Shown in pieces: positions 45,311 to 54,135 of a DNA stretch of 64,000 nt. The DNA comes from Roseburia sp. AM59-24XD. GTDB lineage: Bacteria > Bacillota > Clostridia > Lachnospirales > Lachnospiraceae. Position 1 is the stretch's first letter. Each line of letters begins with the position of its first letter. The position numbers and the translations under genes were made by a program. The DNA is taken from positions 81,944-145,943 of the forward strand of contig NZ_QUET01000003.1 of assembly GCF_003478445.1 (NCBI RefSeq), read 5' to 3'. The notes under the pieces are model-generated. The model was given only the letters and a program-made list of their open reading frames with translations. It had not been told where the DNA came from and did not search any database.

Positions 45311-46357
45311 TTGACAGGATCAGAGACAGATCACAGGAAAGGGTATGGTGTACCAGATATGGGACAGAACATATTAGAACAGGCGGAGATATGCAGCCGG
45401 AATGAACAGGAGAATCTTGTGGCGGTGCAGATTTCAGAGGAGCGCGCGACGGAGTTTCTGAGAGGATCGGAAAGTGAAAAGGATAATGCCGTGTGGAATA
45501 CTGCGTGGCTGGAGGAGAAGAAGGCGTTTCTGAGGGAAACCGGCAATCATTTTCTGCTGGCTGTGTGGGGAGAACATGAGGAGAAGTGTCTGCTGTTTCT
45601 GAGTGATACGAAACGGGTTCGCCCGCTGGAATTTCTGGATTATCTGATCCCGGATTTCGGCTTGATCCGAGGTGATGTATTCTGCGCCAGTGTCCGCGTA
45701 TCTTCGGTGATACTTAAGCTGCAGATGGAGGAGCATGGCATCGGACACACGATCGACTATTTGATGGAAAAGGCAGAGTCCTATTTCCGGGACTGTGTAT
45801 GGATCGATGCGGCAGAATACGGCAGGGATCATGCCGAAGAGATCCGTCGGATGGAGTATTACCGCAAGAAAAGAGTGGCATGGGCGTATGTGAAAACGAT
45901 CGATATGGTACCGGCAGGCAAAAAGCTGTGGCTGCGTTCTCTGGAAAATGAGTCTGGTCTTGAGGTGACTGCGGCACCGGATACTTATATTATGATCGGC
46001 TGTAAGGGTGAGGTTTATGATATCCGGCAGAAGAAGTTTGATGCCAGCTACGAAATGACACAGGAACCGCTTGATATGTTTGAGCAGATGATGGACTTCT
46101 GGCCGGAGCTTCAGACGCTGCCGGAGCAGGAATTTTTAAGCATTGACGAGTATGCGCATCTGTGCTATCCGAAGAAGGGAGCGGGAATATACGCCTGCCG
46201 TCTGGAGAAGCGGACGAAGATCTTTCCGGCTGGCGAGGGACACGAATATTTTCTTGGCAGACCGGGAGACTACATGGCGGTCCGATCCGATGATCTGACG
46301 GATATCTATGTGATCCGCGGAGACATTTTTGAACAGACTTATGAGCTGCAGGAATAG
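45311..46357 (+). CDS. Unknown protein with PGDYG-like C-terminal segment
   Basis: About 348 residues. No enzyme family is recognised, but the C-terminus (EYFLGRPGDYMAVRSDD) contains a PGDY motif like that of PGDYG domain proteins, and a similar beta-rich module may lie before it (TAAPDTYIMIGCKGEVYDI). The middle is acidic and helical. The start is not clear: ATG 45290, TTG 45311 and ATG 45359 are candidates. It overlaps or abuts the cyclase gene, so it is co-expressed and perhaps a cyclic nucleotide-binding or effector partner. Confidence 0.6.
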   Translation: MTGSETDHRKGYGVPDMGQNILEQAEICSRNEQENLVAVQISEERATEFLRGSESEKDNAVWNTAWLEEKKAFLRETGNHFLLAVWGEHEEKCLLFLSDTKRVRPLEFLDYLIPDFGLIRGDVFCASVRVSSVILKLQMEEHGIGHTIDYLMEKAESYFRDCVWIDAAEYGRDHAEEIRRMEYYRKKRVAWAYVKTIDMVPAGKKLWLRSLENESGLEVTAAPDTYIMIGCKGEVYDIRQKKFDASYEMTQEPLDMFEQMMDFWPELQTLPEQEFLSIDEYAHLCYPKKGAGIYACRLEKRTKIFPAGEGHEYFLGRPGDYMAVRSDDLTDIYVIRGDIFEQTYELQE

Positions 46358-46424
46358 ATCTTCTGCGTAGAAAACATTGACGCTGATCATTATGTGGGGG
46401 AGGACAGAAATTTATCGATACGGT

Positions 46425-48857
46425 TTAACTGTCCCAGAAATCGGACAGATGCTTGCCGATGGATTCGGCAGACACCACATCATACGGGAACCATTCCCGT
46501 GGAAATAACGACTGATAACTGTTTTGCAGGAAGCGTTCGTCCAGAAGAAGGATGGCACCGCGGTCGGTGACGGTTCGTATGACACGACCGGCGGCCTGCA
46601 GCACCTTATTCATACCCGGGTACCGGTACGCATAGTTGAAGCCGGTGCCCTTTTTCTCGTCGAAATAATTGCGAAAAAGTTCGTTCTGCGTGCAGACCAT
46701 AGGAAGCCCGGTTCCAACCACGACAGCACCGATCAGGCGGCTGTCCTTCAGGTCGATTCCCTCTCCGAAGATACCGCCCATAACACAAAGTCCGACGGTT
46801 GTTCTGATCGGTGTGTCCTGAAAATGGGACAGAAACTCCTCGCGCATTGTCTCACTCATTGAGCTTTCCTGCATATACAGATCCACAGATGTGCGGCAGT
46901 AGGCGGATTGCTCCAGATAGTCGCGGATGTCTTCCAGCATGCGGTAGGACGGGAAAAAGATCAGATAGTTTCCGGTCTTTGCCTGAATAAAACGGAGAAT
47001 ATAATCGGTGATCCGCTGATATTCCCGTGGGGTGCGTCTGGTGTATTTCGTGCTGACATCGCGGGCAATGAGCAGCAGACGGTTGGAAGACTGAAACGGG
47101 GACGGCGCATAGATCGCATAATCATCCTCTCTGCCCGCAAGCTGTTCCCGGTAATAATTGACCGGAAGGAGTGTGGCAGAAAAGAAAACGGCGCAGCGTC
47201 CACGCTTCAGATACAGATCCAGGTTGCCGGACGGATCCATGCACTGCAGATGAAGGCAGAATGCACCGGCACTGTCATAATCGGCGTAAACGATATATTT
47301 GTCATCGATCGTCTCAAACACGGCAAGGAAATAGCGGAGTTCAAAATAGAATGCCAGAACCTCCTCGCGGGCATCGCCGTCCAGTGGAAGTGCGGCGGGA
47401 TCTCCCGGAGTAATGTCCGGAAGAGCCATGTAATCAGAGGAATCTGTGCGACCGTGAAGATATTCTTCTAACAGGGAGGACAGGCGCAGAGCCTTCATAA
47501 CAAACGGTTCGATCTCGATCGGATCGTAAAGGCGGCGTTCCTCACAGCCCCGTTTTAATTCTAACAGCTCCTTGTTGCAGCGCTCCAGACTCCGTGCTGT
47601 TTTGCGGGAGTGCTTTGTCATGATTTTCTTAATCTTGAGAAAGTCCTCCTTGACAAGGCAGGAGGAGTACATTTCCCGGGCACGGTCCACCAGATTGTGT
47701 GCCTCATCGATCAGGAAAACATAGTCATTCTCTGTCTCAAGGGCGAAGAAACGCTTGAGGCAGGCAGTCGGATCAAAGGCATAATTGTAATCGCCGATGA
47801 TCGCATCACACCAGGTACTGATGTCAAGACTCATCTCAAAAGGGCAGACGTCATGCTTCTCCGCATAAGCAAGGATCCGTTCGCGCGAAATGGCATCCTC
47901 ATGGGTCAGAATATCGTAAACGGCATCGTTGATCCGGTCGAAATGACCGAGCGCCCGTGGACAGGTTTGTGGGTTGCACTGTGGCTTGTCGAGAAGACAG
48001 ATCTTTTCCTTAGCGGTCAGTGTGATGAACTTCAGCTGCATGCCCCTGTCGGAGAGAAGAGAGAAGGTCTCCTCTGCCACGGTGCGGGTGATTGTTTTGG
48101 CGGTCAGATAGAATATTTTCTCGGTGACACCCTCGCCGATGGACTTGACGGCAGGAAACACTGTGGAGATTGTCTTGCCTACGCCGGTAGGTGCTTCGAT
48201 GTATAACCGTTTGCGCCGCAGAATGCTTTGATAAACGCCTTTGACAAGACGCTGTTGTCCCTCGCGGTATTCAAATGGAAAATCAAGTTCCTGAATGCTC
48301 TCGTTGCGTCTCTCCTGCCACTTGATCTGCCAGACAGCCCATTTTGCATATTCATGAAGGAGATCCATAAACCATTTCTCAAGCTCTGCAAAAGGGATGC
48401 GCTCGGAAAATGTACGCACCTCCTCCGTCGGAATATAGCAGTAGGTCATCTGGATGCCGACATCCTTGAGCTTGTTCTCAAGGGCATAGATATAGCCGTA
48501 GCACATCGCCTGCGCTTTGTGGACAGGAACGGGTCCGGTCAGTCGCGATACATGGCGGTAAATGCCCTTGATCTCGTCAATCGTGGTGCCGCTGCCGTTC
48601 TTCTCCGGAAAGATGCCGTCAGCGCGGCCCTCTACGGTCATCTCTACCGATACACTGTCATAGGTGACCGGAAGTGCGATCGAAAGGGGAACCTCGGCAC
48701 GGTAGGCAGAACCCATACGCTTCTGAAGCTTCTTATGGATGCGCGTACCCTCCTGCATGGCATCCGGGTCGGCGAGACCGCTTTCGGACGTGGTAATATC
48801 GCCGCTTCGCAGAATAAATTCCACGAGATTTCGCACGGATATTTTGACGGTATGCAT
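46425..48857 (-). CDS. DinG/XPD-like DNA helicase with N-terminal nuclease-like domain
   Basis: 810 residues. The N-terminal 190 residues have a PD-(D/E)XK/Cas4-like pattern (GRADGIF, then IDEIKG). A superfamily 2 helicase follows, with Walker A EAPTGVGKT, cysteines of an Fe-S cluster (CLLDKPQCNPQTCPRALG, then CPFEMSL), DEAH box LIDEAHNLV, and C-terminal motifs GIDLKDSRLIG and AAGRVIRT. This is the Cas4-XPD type fusion found in many Bacillota; DNA repair or replication roles are proposed. It is followed on the minus strand by nothing until the terminal region at 46.4 kb. Confidence 0.88.
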   Translation of the reverse strand: MHTVKISVRNLVEFILRSGDITTSESGLADPDAMQEGTRIHKKLQKRMGSAYRAEVPLSIALPVTYDSVSVEMTVEGRADGIFPEKNGSGTTIDEIKGIYRHVSRLTGPVPVHKAQAMCYGYIYALENKLKDVGIQMTYCYIPTEEVRTFSERIPFAELEKWFMDLLHEYAKWAVWQIKWQERRNESIQELDFPFEYREGQQRLVKGVYQSILRRKRLYIEAPTGVGKTISTVFPAVKSIGEGVTEKIFYLTAKTITRTVAEETFSLLSDRGMQLKFITLTAKEKICLLDKPQCNPQTCPRALGHFDRINDAVYDILTHEDAISRERILAYAEKHDVCPFEMSLDISTWCDAIIGDYNYAFDPTACLKRFFALETENDYVFLIDEAHNLVDRAREMYSSCLVKEDFLKIKKIMTKHSRKTARSLERCNKELLELKRGCEERRLYDPIEIEPFVMKALRLSSLLEEYLHGRTDSSDYMALPDITPGDPAALPLDGDAREEVLAFYFELRYFLAVFETIDDKYIVYADYDSAGAFCLHLQCMDPSGNLDLYLKRGRCAVFFSATLLPVNYYREQLAGREDDYAIYAPSPFQSSNRLLLIARDVSTKYTRRTPREYQRITDYILRFIQAKTGNYLIFFPSYRMLEDIRDYLEQSAYCRTSVDLYMQESSMSETMREEFLSHFQDTPIRTTVGLCVMGGIFGEGIDLKDSRLIGAVVVGTGLPMVCTQNELFRNYFDEKKGTGFNYAYRYPGMNKVLQAAGRVIRTVTDRGAILLLDERFLQNSYQSLFPREWFPYDVVSAESIGKHLSDFWDS

Positions 48858-48896
48858 GGTCTCCTCCTTTCAGTCTGTCCGGTACTTTTTCTCTTT

Positions 48897-49451
48897 CTAA
48901 AGCAGCTCTTCCAGCATGTCGCGGTCCCAGAGTACAACCCCGATCTTATCTGCCAGCTTGCGGGCTGCCGGCGTGAAATACTGGTTCGTCAGAACCATAG
49001 CAACGTGACATTCATAGAAAGCACGTCCGGCATAGACCTGCTGCACGGCTTCGATCCCGACATCGTAATTGTAGCGTTTGCACTGGATCGCGAAAGAAAT
49101 TCCATCGCGGTACGCAAGGACATCAACGCCGAAATCACCGCTCGCCTTGGTGCTCTGGGCAAGCTCAAAGCCGTTGGAGGCAAGAATATCGCAGGTCAGT
49201 GCTTCGAAATCCGTACCGGAAATGTCATCCAGATCGGTCAGTGACCAGTCGCCGCGAATGTAATGTGAACGGGAGCGCAGCAGAAAATGGATCTTGTAAA
49301 TGCAGAAAAGGATCAGGATCAGTCCTGCACACAGAGCAGGCGCAAAGTATGCTCCGCCGCTCCACAAAAACAAAAATAAAAGCCCCACCGGGACCAGTGC
49401 GGCAAGCATGCCCCACAAAAATATATGTAAAGTCAGTCTTTTACGTCTCAT
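48897..49451 (-). CDS. Membrane-anchored Mrr-like restriction endonuclease domain protein
   Basis: About 184 residues. Two hydrophobic helices at the N-terminus (LHIFLWGMLAALVPVGLLF, then FAPALCAGLILILFCIY) precede a Mrr/restriction endonuclease-like domain with FGVDVLAYRDG and AIQCKRYNYDVG, the D...QxK catalytic pattern. The N-terminal start is uncertain; 49451 begins right at the basic cap before the first helix. It lies immediately upstream of the helicase on the same strand, and the pairing of nuclease and helicase is suggestive of DNA processing. Confidence 0.82.
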   Translation of the reverse strand: MRRKRLTLHIFLWGMLAALVPVGLLFLFLWSGGAYFAPALCAGLILILFCIYKIHFLLRSRSHYIRGDWSLTDLDDISGTDFEALTCDILASNGFELAQSTKASGDFGVDVLAYRDGISFAIQCKRYNYDVGIEAVQQVYAGRAFYECHVAMVLTNQYFTPAARKLADKIGVVLWDRDMLEELL

Positions 49452-49712
49452 AATGTAATCATGCCTTTCGATAAGTTGCAAGCGTTCGATCAAACTGCAA
49501 GCATTAAACCACAGACACACGACGGAAAGAATGTGTGTTCGGTAAAGAATATAATACAGGATGCCGGAGGAAAATGCAAGGTGGGAAGGCAGTATTTACG
49601 AGGGGAGGTTGTTGTTTTCCTGCGGATTCTTTTATATAATGATGCTGGAGCAACGAATGATTGTGCTTTGCCGGCCGGACCGGTCTGAAAGCAGACAGAA
49701 AGGAAGAAGTCT

Positions 49713-50264
49713 ATGGATTATTTATCACATAATATTGCCGTCAATTTAAAGAGGATCCGTACCTCAAAGGGGATGAGTCTGGACGTGGTCGCGGAGCAGA
49801 CCGGAGTCAGCAAGAGTATGCTGGCGCAGATTGAGCGCGGAACAGCCAATCCGTCCATCGGCGTTCTCGGCAAGATCGTAAGTGGACTTCGCCTTGATTT
49901 TAATGAGCTGATCCAGACACCGCCGTTAGATTCGTATCTGGTCCGGACGGAGGAGACACCGCCGATCAAGGAGGTGCCGGGACAGTATCGGGTGTGGAAC
50001 TGTTTTCCGATCGAGGATAATCATATGGTCGAGATCTACCGGATCGATATTGAACCGGACGGCATTTACGCCAGCGGAAGCCATGGCGAGCGGACACGGG
50101 AGTATCTTGCGGTCATGGAGGGGGAGCTTACCGTGGAATTAAAGGATGGCGAGCATATCGTGACGGCGGCGGATGTATTTCGTTTTGAATCCGATCAGTT
50201 TCATCGTTACATCAACAACGGGGATCAGAAGGTTCGTTTTATGACATTTTTTGTTGCATATTAA
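49713..50264 (+). CDS. XRE-cupin transcriptional regulator (PuuR-like)
   Basis: 183 residues. An N-terminal helix-turn-helix (GMSLDVVAEQTGVSKSMLAQ) is followed by a cupin domain (IDIEPDGIYASGSHG, then EYLAVMEGELTVEL). This architecture is typical of PuuR and related regulators of polyamine, amino acid or amine use. GAAAGGAAGAA precedes the ATG. It is placed before the aminotransferase/permease/alcohol dehydrogenase cluster and is the best candidate for its regulator. Confidence 0.88.
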   Translation: MDYLSHNIAVNLKRIRTSKGMSLDVVAEQTGVSKSMLAQIERGTANPSIGVLGKIVSGLRLDFNELIQTPPLDSYLVRTEETPPIKEVPGQYRVWNCFPIEDNHMVEIYRIDIEPDGIYASGSHGERTREYLAVMEGELTVELKDGEHIVTAADVFRFESDQFHRYINNGDQKVRFMTFFVAY

Positions 50265-50426
50265 TGTGTGCAGGTATGGAGGAAGAAGCGTTTTTTACGG
50301 TGGACCTGTTATATTGACTGTACTATTTTTGGTACTCCGTAAGAAGTAGAAATGGTATTATAATAGCACACATCGTGCAATATATTGCACAAAATAAAAT
50401 AAAGTGAAATTTTTTAGCCGTTGGTA

Positions 50427-50455
50427 TTGACATGATTGCGATGGCGTGCTATTTT
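50427..50455 (+). promoter_or_regulatory. Promoter of the omega-amine cluster
   Basis: TTGACA at 50427-50432, 17-base spacer, TATTTT at 50450-50455. The predicted transcript would begin near 50463, giving a leader of about 235 bases before the aminotransferase. Confidence 0.7.
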
Positions 50456-50462
50456 ATAGGTG

Positions 50463-50698
50463 TTCAATATAAAGGACGGCGGATGTGAGACACAGACGCA
50501 CAGTACAGATGTTATGCTGAACGCATCACATCAGACAATTTAACACATCATACATGCAACAATGACGTTGTGATTTTCAAATTATTTTGAAAACGCAGCG
50601 TCTTTTTTGCATTATAGGAAACTTCTTGTCAGGAAGGTGCCCGTAACGCAGTGGGAAGTCAACCAACACAGCGATTATTCATTAAGGAGGATACGATT
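50463..50698 (+). other. Structured leader with internal terminator, possible attenuator or riboswitch
   Basis: Within the predicted leader, GATGTGA (50482-50488) and TCACATC (50526-50532) are exact complements. They are followed by a strong hairpin ending in six T residues (50564-50608), about 90 bases before the gene. A terminator placed before the first gene of its own operon implies conditional read-through. No known riboswitch class was recognised. Confidence 0.5.
50564..50608 (+). terminator. Leader terminator hairpin
   Basis: GACGTTGTGATTTTCAAA pairs with TTTGAAAACGCAGCGTC with two mismatches, followed by TTTTTT. Confidence 0.75.
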
Positions 50699-51915
50699 AT
50701 GAAATTAAAAGAAACAGGATTAACGAAGGAGCAGTTAAAGGAAAAAGTAAACAAATATATGATCGAAACTTATGAGCGTTTTGATTTTATTGCAGAGACA
50801 GCAAAGGATATGTATATGTACGATGAGAATGGTACACCATATCTTGACTTTTATGCAGGTATCGCCGTAAACAGCGCCGGTAACTGTAATGAGAAGGTTG
50901 TGGCAGCAATTCAGGATCAGGCAAAGGATATCATTCATACATTTAACTATCCATACACCGTACCACAGGCACTCCTGGCAGAGAAGATCTGTACGACGAT
51001 CGGAATGGATAAGATCTTTTTCCAGAATTCAGGAACTGAGGCAAATGAGGCAATGATCAAGATGGCAAGAAAATATGGTGTTGAGAAATACGGTCCAAAT
51101 AAATACAACATCGTTTCCGCTAAAATGTCTTTCCATGGACGTACCTTTGGTGCAATGAGTGCGACCGGTCAGCCGGACAATGCCTGCCAGATCGGTTTTG
51201 GTAATATGACTCCCGGATTTACATATGCGGAGTACAATAATCTGGACTCCTTCAAGGCGGCTGTAACCGATGACACGATCGGTATCATGATCGAGCCGGT
51301 ACAGGGCGAGGGCGGTGTCAATCCGGCAACACCGGAGTTCATGACAGGACTTCGTAAGCTCTGTGATGAGAAGGGCATTCTTCTTCTGCTGGATGAGGTT
51401 CAGACAGGATGGTGCAGAACCGGTGCGGTGATGTCTTATATGAATTATGGTGTAAAGCCGGATATCGTTTCCATGGCAAAAGCAATGGGCGGCGGCATGC
51501 CGATCGGAGCAATCTGTGCAACGGCTGAGGTGGCAAAGGCATTTACACCGGCTCTCACGGAACCACATACGGCGGTCATCCGGTTGCCTGTGCGGCATCT
51601 CTTGCGCAGATCGGAGAGCTTTTGGACAGAGATCTCGCCGGCAACGCAAAGAAGATGGGTGCTTACTTTATGGATAAGCTTTCTACACTTCCACATGTTA
51701 AGGAAGTACGTGGACAGGGACTTTTAGTTGGTGTTGAATTTGATGATACCATCAGCGGCGTAGATGTTAAGCATAAATGTTTTGATAAGAAGCTTCTCAT
51801 TACGGCGATCGGTGCGCACATCATCCGTATGGTACCTCCACTGATCCTGACCGAAGAGGATTGCGATAAGGCATACGAGATCATCAAGGAATCTGTTGAG
51901 GAACTCAGTAAATAA
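50699..51915 (+). pseudogene. Class III aminotransferase (GABA/acetylornithine type), frameshifted near 51550
   Basis: PLP enzyme of the ornithine/GABA aminotransferase family: FQNSGTEANEAMIKMAR, SFHGRTFGA, MIEPVQGEGGV, LLLDEVQTG, and the PLP lysine in DIVSMAKAMGGGMPIGA. The first frame derails at about 51550; adding one G to CCGG gives GSHGTTYGGHPVACAAS and leads into the second frame to the stop at 51915. Rejoined length about 406 residues. The start at 50699 has AAGGAGG upstream. A chain-end amine donor such as GABA, beta-alanine, taurine or putrescine is likely given the partner alcohol dehydrogenase. Confidence 0.88.
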
Positions 51916-51931
51916 TCTGGAGGGAAACAGT

Positions 51932-52564
51932 TTGAAACAATATGTAATTACAGTCGGTTGTGAGTATGGCTGCGGAGGATCTGCTGTAGGAAGGGCCCTG
52001 GCAAGGAATCTTGGCATCGCTTATTACGACCGGACACTGATCGATAAGATCATAGAAGAAACCGGCGTCTCCCACGATCTCATGGAGATGGCGGACGCCG
52101 GGAAAGATGTAAAAGGTAAACGGGAAAATGCTGCCGGATCAACCAGTCTGGCGAAGTATAAAAATCTGACGGACCGTGTTGTTTATATTCAGAAGGAAGT
52201 TGTGAAAAAGCTTGCGGCGCGTTCCTCCTGTGTTATCATCGGAAGATGTAGTGACTATATTTTGCGAAATAATCCGAGATGCGTCAATGTATTTATTTAT
52301 GCACCGGACAAGGTGCGTGTTCAAAATGTCATGCAGGAGCTGAAGGTGGGCGAGGAAAAGGCGAAGGAGCTGATCCGTGAAAATGATCAGATGCTTCATG
52401 CCCGTTACAAGCAGATGACAGGCTCAAACCGTGGCGCAAGACACAATCGTCATATGTTGATCGACAGCAGTGTTCTCGGAGTGGAAGAAACTGCAAAATA
52501 TATTGAAGAATTTGTTGTAAAGGCACTTGCCAAAACTGAGGATACGGCAGAAGAAGGAAGGTGA
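51932..52564 (+). CDS. Cytidylate kinase-like family protein
   Basis: About 210 residues. VITVGCEYGCGGSAVGRALA is a P-loop-like segment, ITVGREYGSGG-type, found in the cytidylate-kinase-like family of Bacillota; CVIIGRCSDYILRN is a second family motif. These are not the true Cmk and their substrate is unknown. The start is a TTG at 51932 with GGAGGG 6 bases upstream. It lies between the aminotransferase and the permease with overlaps or short gaps, so it is part of the operon. Confidence 0.8.
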   Translation: MKQYVITVGCEYGCGGSAVGRALARNLGIAYYDRTLIDKIIEETGVSHDLMEMADAGKDVKGKRENAAGSTSLAKYKNLTDRVVYIQKEVVKKLAARSSCVIIGRCSDYILRNNPRCVNVFIYAPDKVRVQNVMQELKVGEEKAKELIRENDQMLHARYKQMTGSNRGARHNRHMLIDSSVLGVEETAKYIEEFVVKALAKTEDTAEEGR

Positions 52565-52569
52565 CTGTG

Positions 52570-54114
52570 ATGGAGAACAAGAAAGCTTCGGAATTTGACA
52601 AGGTATTTAGTGCATGGGATATTCTGGTCATTGCCTTCGGCGCAATGATCGGCTGGGGCTGGGTGGTATCCAGTGGAGACTGGATCGTCAAGGGCGGTGT
52701 GCTCGGCGCAGCGCTTGGTTTTGTGATCGGCGGTATCATGATCTTTTTCATCGGTCTTACCTATGCTGAGCTGACGGCAGCGATGCCGCAATGTGGTGGC
52801 GAGCATGTATTCAGTCACCGTGCCATGGGCTCGACCGGATCCTTTATCTGTACCTGGGCGATCGTGCTGGGATATGTCAGCGTTGTGTGTTTTGAGGCAT
52901 GCGCGCTTCCGACGATCGTTACTTATATATATCCGGGATTCTTAAAAGGGTATCTCTATTCGGTTGCAGGCTTTGATATTTACGCATCATGGCTTGCCGT
53001 GGCAATCATCATGTCAATATTGATCACCTATATCAATATCCGCGGAGCCAAAACGGCGGCGATCCTGCAGACGGTTCTCACCGTGATCATCGGTGGTGTC
53101 GGTATTCTTCTGATCGTTGCATCGGTTGTAACCGGAGATACCTCCAATCTGGATGGGCAGCTATTTCTGGGAAAAGATACAATGACTTCGTTTAAGGCGG
53201 TAATTGCAGTCGCGGTGACAACCCCGTTTTTCTTTATTGGCTTTGACGTAATTCCGCAGGCGGCAGAGGAGATTAATGTGCCGTTAAAGAAGATTGGTAA
53301 AATGATGCTTCTTTCCATTGTGATGGCGGTTACATTTTATGCACTCATTATTCTTGCGGTTGGATATGTACTGAATCACACGGAGATTGAGGCTGCTATG
53401 GGCGGCTCCGGTCTGGTGACAGCCGATGCCATGGCAAAGGCATTTAACAGCTCGATCATGTCCAAGGTGCTGATCGTCGGTGGTATGTGTGGTATCATGA
53501 CAAGCTGGAACTCATTCATGATCGGTGGAAGCCGCGCCATGTATTCGATGGCAGAGTCTTATATGATCCCAAAAATGTTTGCCAAGCTTCATCCGAAGTA
53601 TAAGACACCGATCAATTCCCTGTATCTGATCGGACTGCTTTCCTGTCTGGCTCCGCTTGCCGGACGTAAGATGCTGGTGTGGGTATGCGATGCCGGAAAC
53701 TTTGGATGCTGTCTTGCTTATTGTATGGTTTCTTTATCTTTCCTGATTCTGCGTAAGAAGGAGCCGGATATGCCGAGACCGTACAAGGTTGGTCCTTATA
53801 AATTTATTGGGACCATGGCGGTGCTGATGTCCGCATTTATGATCCTGATGTACATGATCCCGGGCTCCGGCGCAACACTCGTCTGGCAGGAATGGGCAAT
53901 GGCAGGCGGCTGGTGCGTGCTTGGTGGAGTCTTCTTCGTTGTCTGCAAGCTGAAATATAAGGAAGAATTCGGCTCCCTTGTCGAGATCATTTCCGATGAG
54001 GATGCAGCTGCACTGCAGTCCAGCGACGAAGAGATCAATGCAGCGTTGGATGCGGCGATCGATGCAGCAATCAACTCCGTGCTGGAGCGGGAATATATCG
54101 GTTCACTTTTGTAG
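52570..54114 (+). CDS. APC superfamily amino acid/amine permease
   Basis: 514 residues with about 12 transmembrane helices, starting with FSAWDILVIAFGAMIGWGW, the conserved GxG entry of the APC fold, then LPTIVTYIYPG and FFIGFDVIPQAAEEI. It should import the amine or amino acid used by the aminotransferase. The cytoplasmic C-terminus is Asp/Ala-rich (DEEINAALDAAIDAAINSV). GGAAGGTGA lies upstream of the ATG. Confidence 0.9.
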   Translation: MENKKASEFDKVFSAWDILVIAFGAMIGWGWVVSSGDWIVKGGVLGAALGFVIGGIMIFFIGLTYAELTAAMPQCGGEHVFSHRAMGSTGSFICTWAIVLGYVSVVCFEACALPTIVTYIYPGFLKGYLYSVAGFDIYASWLAVAIIMSILITYINIRGAKTAAILQTVLTVIIGGVGILLIVASVVTGDTSNLDGQLFLGKDTMTSFKAVIAVAVTTPFFFIGFDVIPQAAEEINVPLKKIGKMMLLSIVMAVTFYALIILAVGYVLNHTEIEAAMGGSGLVTADAMAKAFNSSIMSKVLIVGGMCGIMTSWNSFMIGGSRAMYSMAESYMIPKMFAKLHPKYKTPINSLYLIGLLSCLAPLAGRKMLVWVCDAGNFGCCLAYCMVSLSFLILRKKEPDMPRPYKVGPYKFIGTMAVLMSAFMILMYMIPGSGATLVWQEWAMAGGWCVLGGVFFVVCKLKYKEEFGSLVEIISDEDAAALQSSDEEINAALDAAIDAAINSVLEREYIGSLL

Positions 54115-54135
54115 TGGCAGGAATGGAGGATTACA

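Noticed and set aside
46908-47471. 187-codon plus-strand frame inside the helicase
   Set aside because: Antisense shadow of a well-supported helicase; no start signal or family motif.
48228-49244. Long plus-strand open frame of 338 codons antisense to the helicase/Mrr genes
   Set aside because: It lies opposite two clear protein families, has no ribosome site and no domain pattern. It is a mirror frame of GC-rich coding DNA.
50610-50698. Known riboswitch (guanidine, ZTP or similar) just before the aminotransferase
   Set aside because: Short GC-rich stretches looked suggestive, but I could not fit the conserved core of any class, so only an unspecified structured leader is reported.
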